DNA of 64,000 nt from Pseudomonas monteilii NBRC 103158 = DSM 14164 (GTDB taxonomy: Bacteria > Pseudomonadota > Gammaproteobacteria > Pseudomonadales > Pseudomonadaceae). The notes beneath the pieces are model-generated. The model was not told the DNA's origin, made no database searches, and was given only the letters and a program-made list of their open reading frames with translations. Within the stretch, counting starts at the first letter, position 1. Every line of letters starts with the position of its first letter. Location: NCBI RefSeq assembly GCF_000730605.1, contig NZ_BBIS01000012.1:62001-126000 (forward strand). Direction: 5' to 3'. The position numbers and the translations under genes were made by a program. Positions 62,709 through 64,000 of this stretch are shown piece by piece.

Positions 62709-63361
62709 GGTTGCACCTCGTGATGGTCGGCGATGGCCGTGCTCTTGGCATGCACCCGGCGGGCGCTGAGGCGGTTGATTTCTTCGATCAGTACCGCCGG
62801 GTCGGTGAAGCCGTAATAACGCGTCCAGTGCCCGCTACGCCCGTCACCGACCAGAATCAGCGGCGGATGCTGGCTGAGGTCGGCGCTGAAGCTGCCTAGG
62901 CCCTTGAGGGTTTCGGTGATGGCGTACGGGGTGCCGGTCAGCCAGCTCCAGCCCGGCCCCTTCTGGAAGGCCTTGGCGTAATCTTGCAGGCGCTTGGCGT
63001 CGTCACGCTGCGGGTCCACACTGATCGACACCATGTGGATTTCCTCGCCTACACGGCCACCCAGTTGTTGCTGGACCTTGCCCATGATCGACGACACCAC
63101 CGGGCACACCGTGGTGCAGCTGGTGTAGATGAAGCCCATGACCACCAGGTGGTCGCCTACCAGGTCTTTCTCCAGCCGTACCGGCATGCCGTCCTGGTTC
63201 AGCAGCGAAACGTCGGCAAAGCGCACGCTGGTCTTTTCCTGGCTCGCCGCCGGAGGCTGCTCGGCATGGCCTTTGTGATCGTGTCCGGCGTGGGCCAGGG
63301 CCAGGTTGCTGGCCAGTGCCAGGCTCAGGGCCAACAGTGTGAAAGCATGCTGGTTGTTCAT
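62705..63361 (-). CDS. Sco1/SenC-family copper-binding protein, second copy
   Basis: A 218-residue exported Sco protein with Cys82-x3-Cys86-Pro (TSCTTVCP) and His165 (DLSQHPPLILVGD). Its mature N-terminus is His-rich (HAGHDHKGH), a likely extra metal site. It differs enough from its partner that the two may serve different targets. Four-base overlaps on both sides show tight operon coupling. Confidence 0.92.
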   Translation of the reverse strand: MNNQHAFTLLALSLALASNLALAHAGHDHKGHAEQPPAASQEKTSVRFADVSLLNQDGMPVRLEKDLVGDHLVVMGFIYTSCTTVCPVVSSIMGKVQQQLGGRVGEEIHMVSISVDPQRDDAKRLQDYAKAFQKGPGWSWLTGTPYAITETLKGLGSFSADLSQHPPLILVGDGRSGHWTRYYGFTDPAVLIEEINRLSARRVHAKSTAIADHHEVQP

Positions 63362-64000
63362 CGCACATTCCTCACATCAGTCTGGGAAGCGTTGGTCGCT
63401 GCAGCCGGCAGGACGCGCAGGCTGGTGTAGTTTTCTTCGGCAAACTTGCGCCCCAGCGAGGGCGACTGCACATGCAGGTACCAAGCGCCAGCCTCGGGCA
63501 GGTTCAGGGCCGCCTGGTACACGCCCTCGCCCACCTCCTGCAGTTGCAGGTTGCGTGGCATCGACGACGGTGCCAGGAAGTAGCGCAAGCTCAGGTCGTT
63601 CAGGCCCAAGCGTGGCTGGCCGTCGTCGCCGACGATGCGCACGCGCGCGTTAATGGCGCTGTGCTGCGACATCGGCTGGTCCAGGCCAATGAACTCGGCG
63701 TGCGCGCCCTTGCGCTTGCGGGTATTGGGGGCTTCGGCCACGTCGGTACTGAAGCAGTGGATGATTTGCGGCTGGTTGAGCAGGAAGGCCACGTCGAACT
63801 TGCCGGCGGCGGGCAACTTCACCGTCGAGCCGTACACCCCAGGCGCCACCTCACGCAGGCTGCGGTCGACGACGAGGGCGGCGCGGGCCTGGTGGCCACG
63901 GTTGTTGTAACCGGACATCGGCGCGTTCATGCCTTCGGCGTAGAAGTAGGTGGTGTTGTCCACCGGGTTGACCACGAACACCGAATTGTCGTCACGCGAT
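63358..64000 (-). CDS. Periplasmic propeller/Ig-like protein, C-terminal part (5' end outside window)
   Basis: The last ~213 codons of a gene that begins beyond base 64000; the frame is open to the edge. The visible part ends a repeat-like region (VFVVNPVDNTTYFYAEGMNAPMSGYNNRGHQARAALVVDRSL) and continues into beta-sandwich-like modules (GVYGSTVKLPAAGKFDVAFLLNQPQIIHCF; INARVRIVGDDGQPRLGLNDLSLRYFLAP; GVYQAALNLPEAGAWYLHVQSPSLG). It resembles the ends of cytochrome d1/YVTN-type propeller proteins. With Sco and cytochrome genes downstream it suggests a periplasmic redox or copper complex. Confidence 0.6.
   Translation of the reverse strand, partial: SRDDNSVFVVNPVDNTTYFYAEGMNAPMSGYNNRGHQARAALVVDRSLREVAPGVYGSTVKLPAAGKFDVAFLLNQPQIIHCFSTDVAEAPNTRKRKGAHAEFIGLDQPMSQHSAINARVRIVGDDGQPRLGLNDLSLRYFLAPSSMPRNLQLQEVGEGVYQAALNLPEAGAWYLHVQSPSLGRKFAEENYTSLRVLPAAATNASQTDVRNVR

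Overview
The window looks like a chromosome segment of a Pseudomonas putida-group bacterium. The evidence is a high-GC coding style, almost no spare DNA, numerous P. putida-type REP palindromes, and a gene order that, from memory, resembles the P. putida KT2440 stretch running from mexEF-oprN past hpd, ilvA and the quinohemoprotein amine dehydrogenase genes. No rRNA, tRNA, CRISPR array, insertion sequence or prophage was seen. Region A (1-18490): the end of a MexF-OprN efflux operon, a TPR membrane protein, two convergent hybrid sensor kinases, a DJ-1/PfpI protein, a CSS-domain protein without its EAL half, hpd (tyrosine/phenylalanine degradation), a full CSS-EAL phosphodiesterase, small-molecule transporters (RarD, TerC-CBS-CorC, LysE), an AraC regulator and a GT61/acetyltransferase pair that looks like a small glycan locus. 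Region B (18491-28313): a GAPDH-like aldehyde dehydrogenase, a VOC protein, an unknown protein, ilvA preceded by a clear Ile/Thr leader-peptide attenuator, a PACE efflux protein, then a patch of dead genes (nfrB 5' part, a DUF4434-like gene with two amber stops, the tail of a diguanylate cyclase), and an RstB/RstA-like two-component pair. Region C (28381-34463): a two-gene RND pump without outer-membrane partner, then a low-GC insert carrying a small antitoxin-like gene translationally coupled to a Fic domain that is fused in frame to MobA. Region D (34470-49859): a complete periplasmic amine-oxidation locus. qhpA-qhpD-qhpC-qhpB encode the CTQ-containing dehydrogenase and its radical SAM maturase. 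qhpG-qhpE-qhpF (flavin hydroxylase, leader protease, ABC exporter) follow a sigma54-dependent regulator. A divergently transcribed aldehyde dehydrogenase, a porin and an acyl-CoA ligase would carry amine to aldehyde to acid to acyl-CoA. A good -24/-12 promoter and A-rich Hfq/Crc-type sites suggest control by inducer and by catabolite repression. Region E (50078-59616): the most unusual part, a tightly overlapping operon of response regulator, GspE/PilB ATPase, PilM/PilN/PilO/PilP-like parts, TPR-secretin, three pseudopilins and csgE-csgF-csgG. It has the engine of a type II secretion/type IV pilus machine plus the curli export channel, but no GspF/PilC platform protein and no csgA/csgB subunit here. 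Two identical-type palindromes precede it. Region F (59866-64000): an operon reading in from beyond the right edge, with a propeller/Ig-like periplasmic protein (partial), two Sco/SenC copper chaperones, a cytochrome c fused to a periplasmic binding protein, and a SurA-N-like protein.
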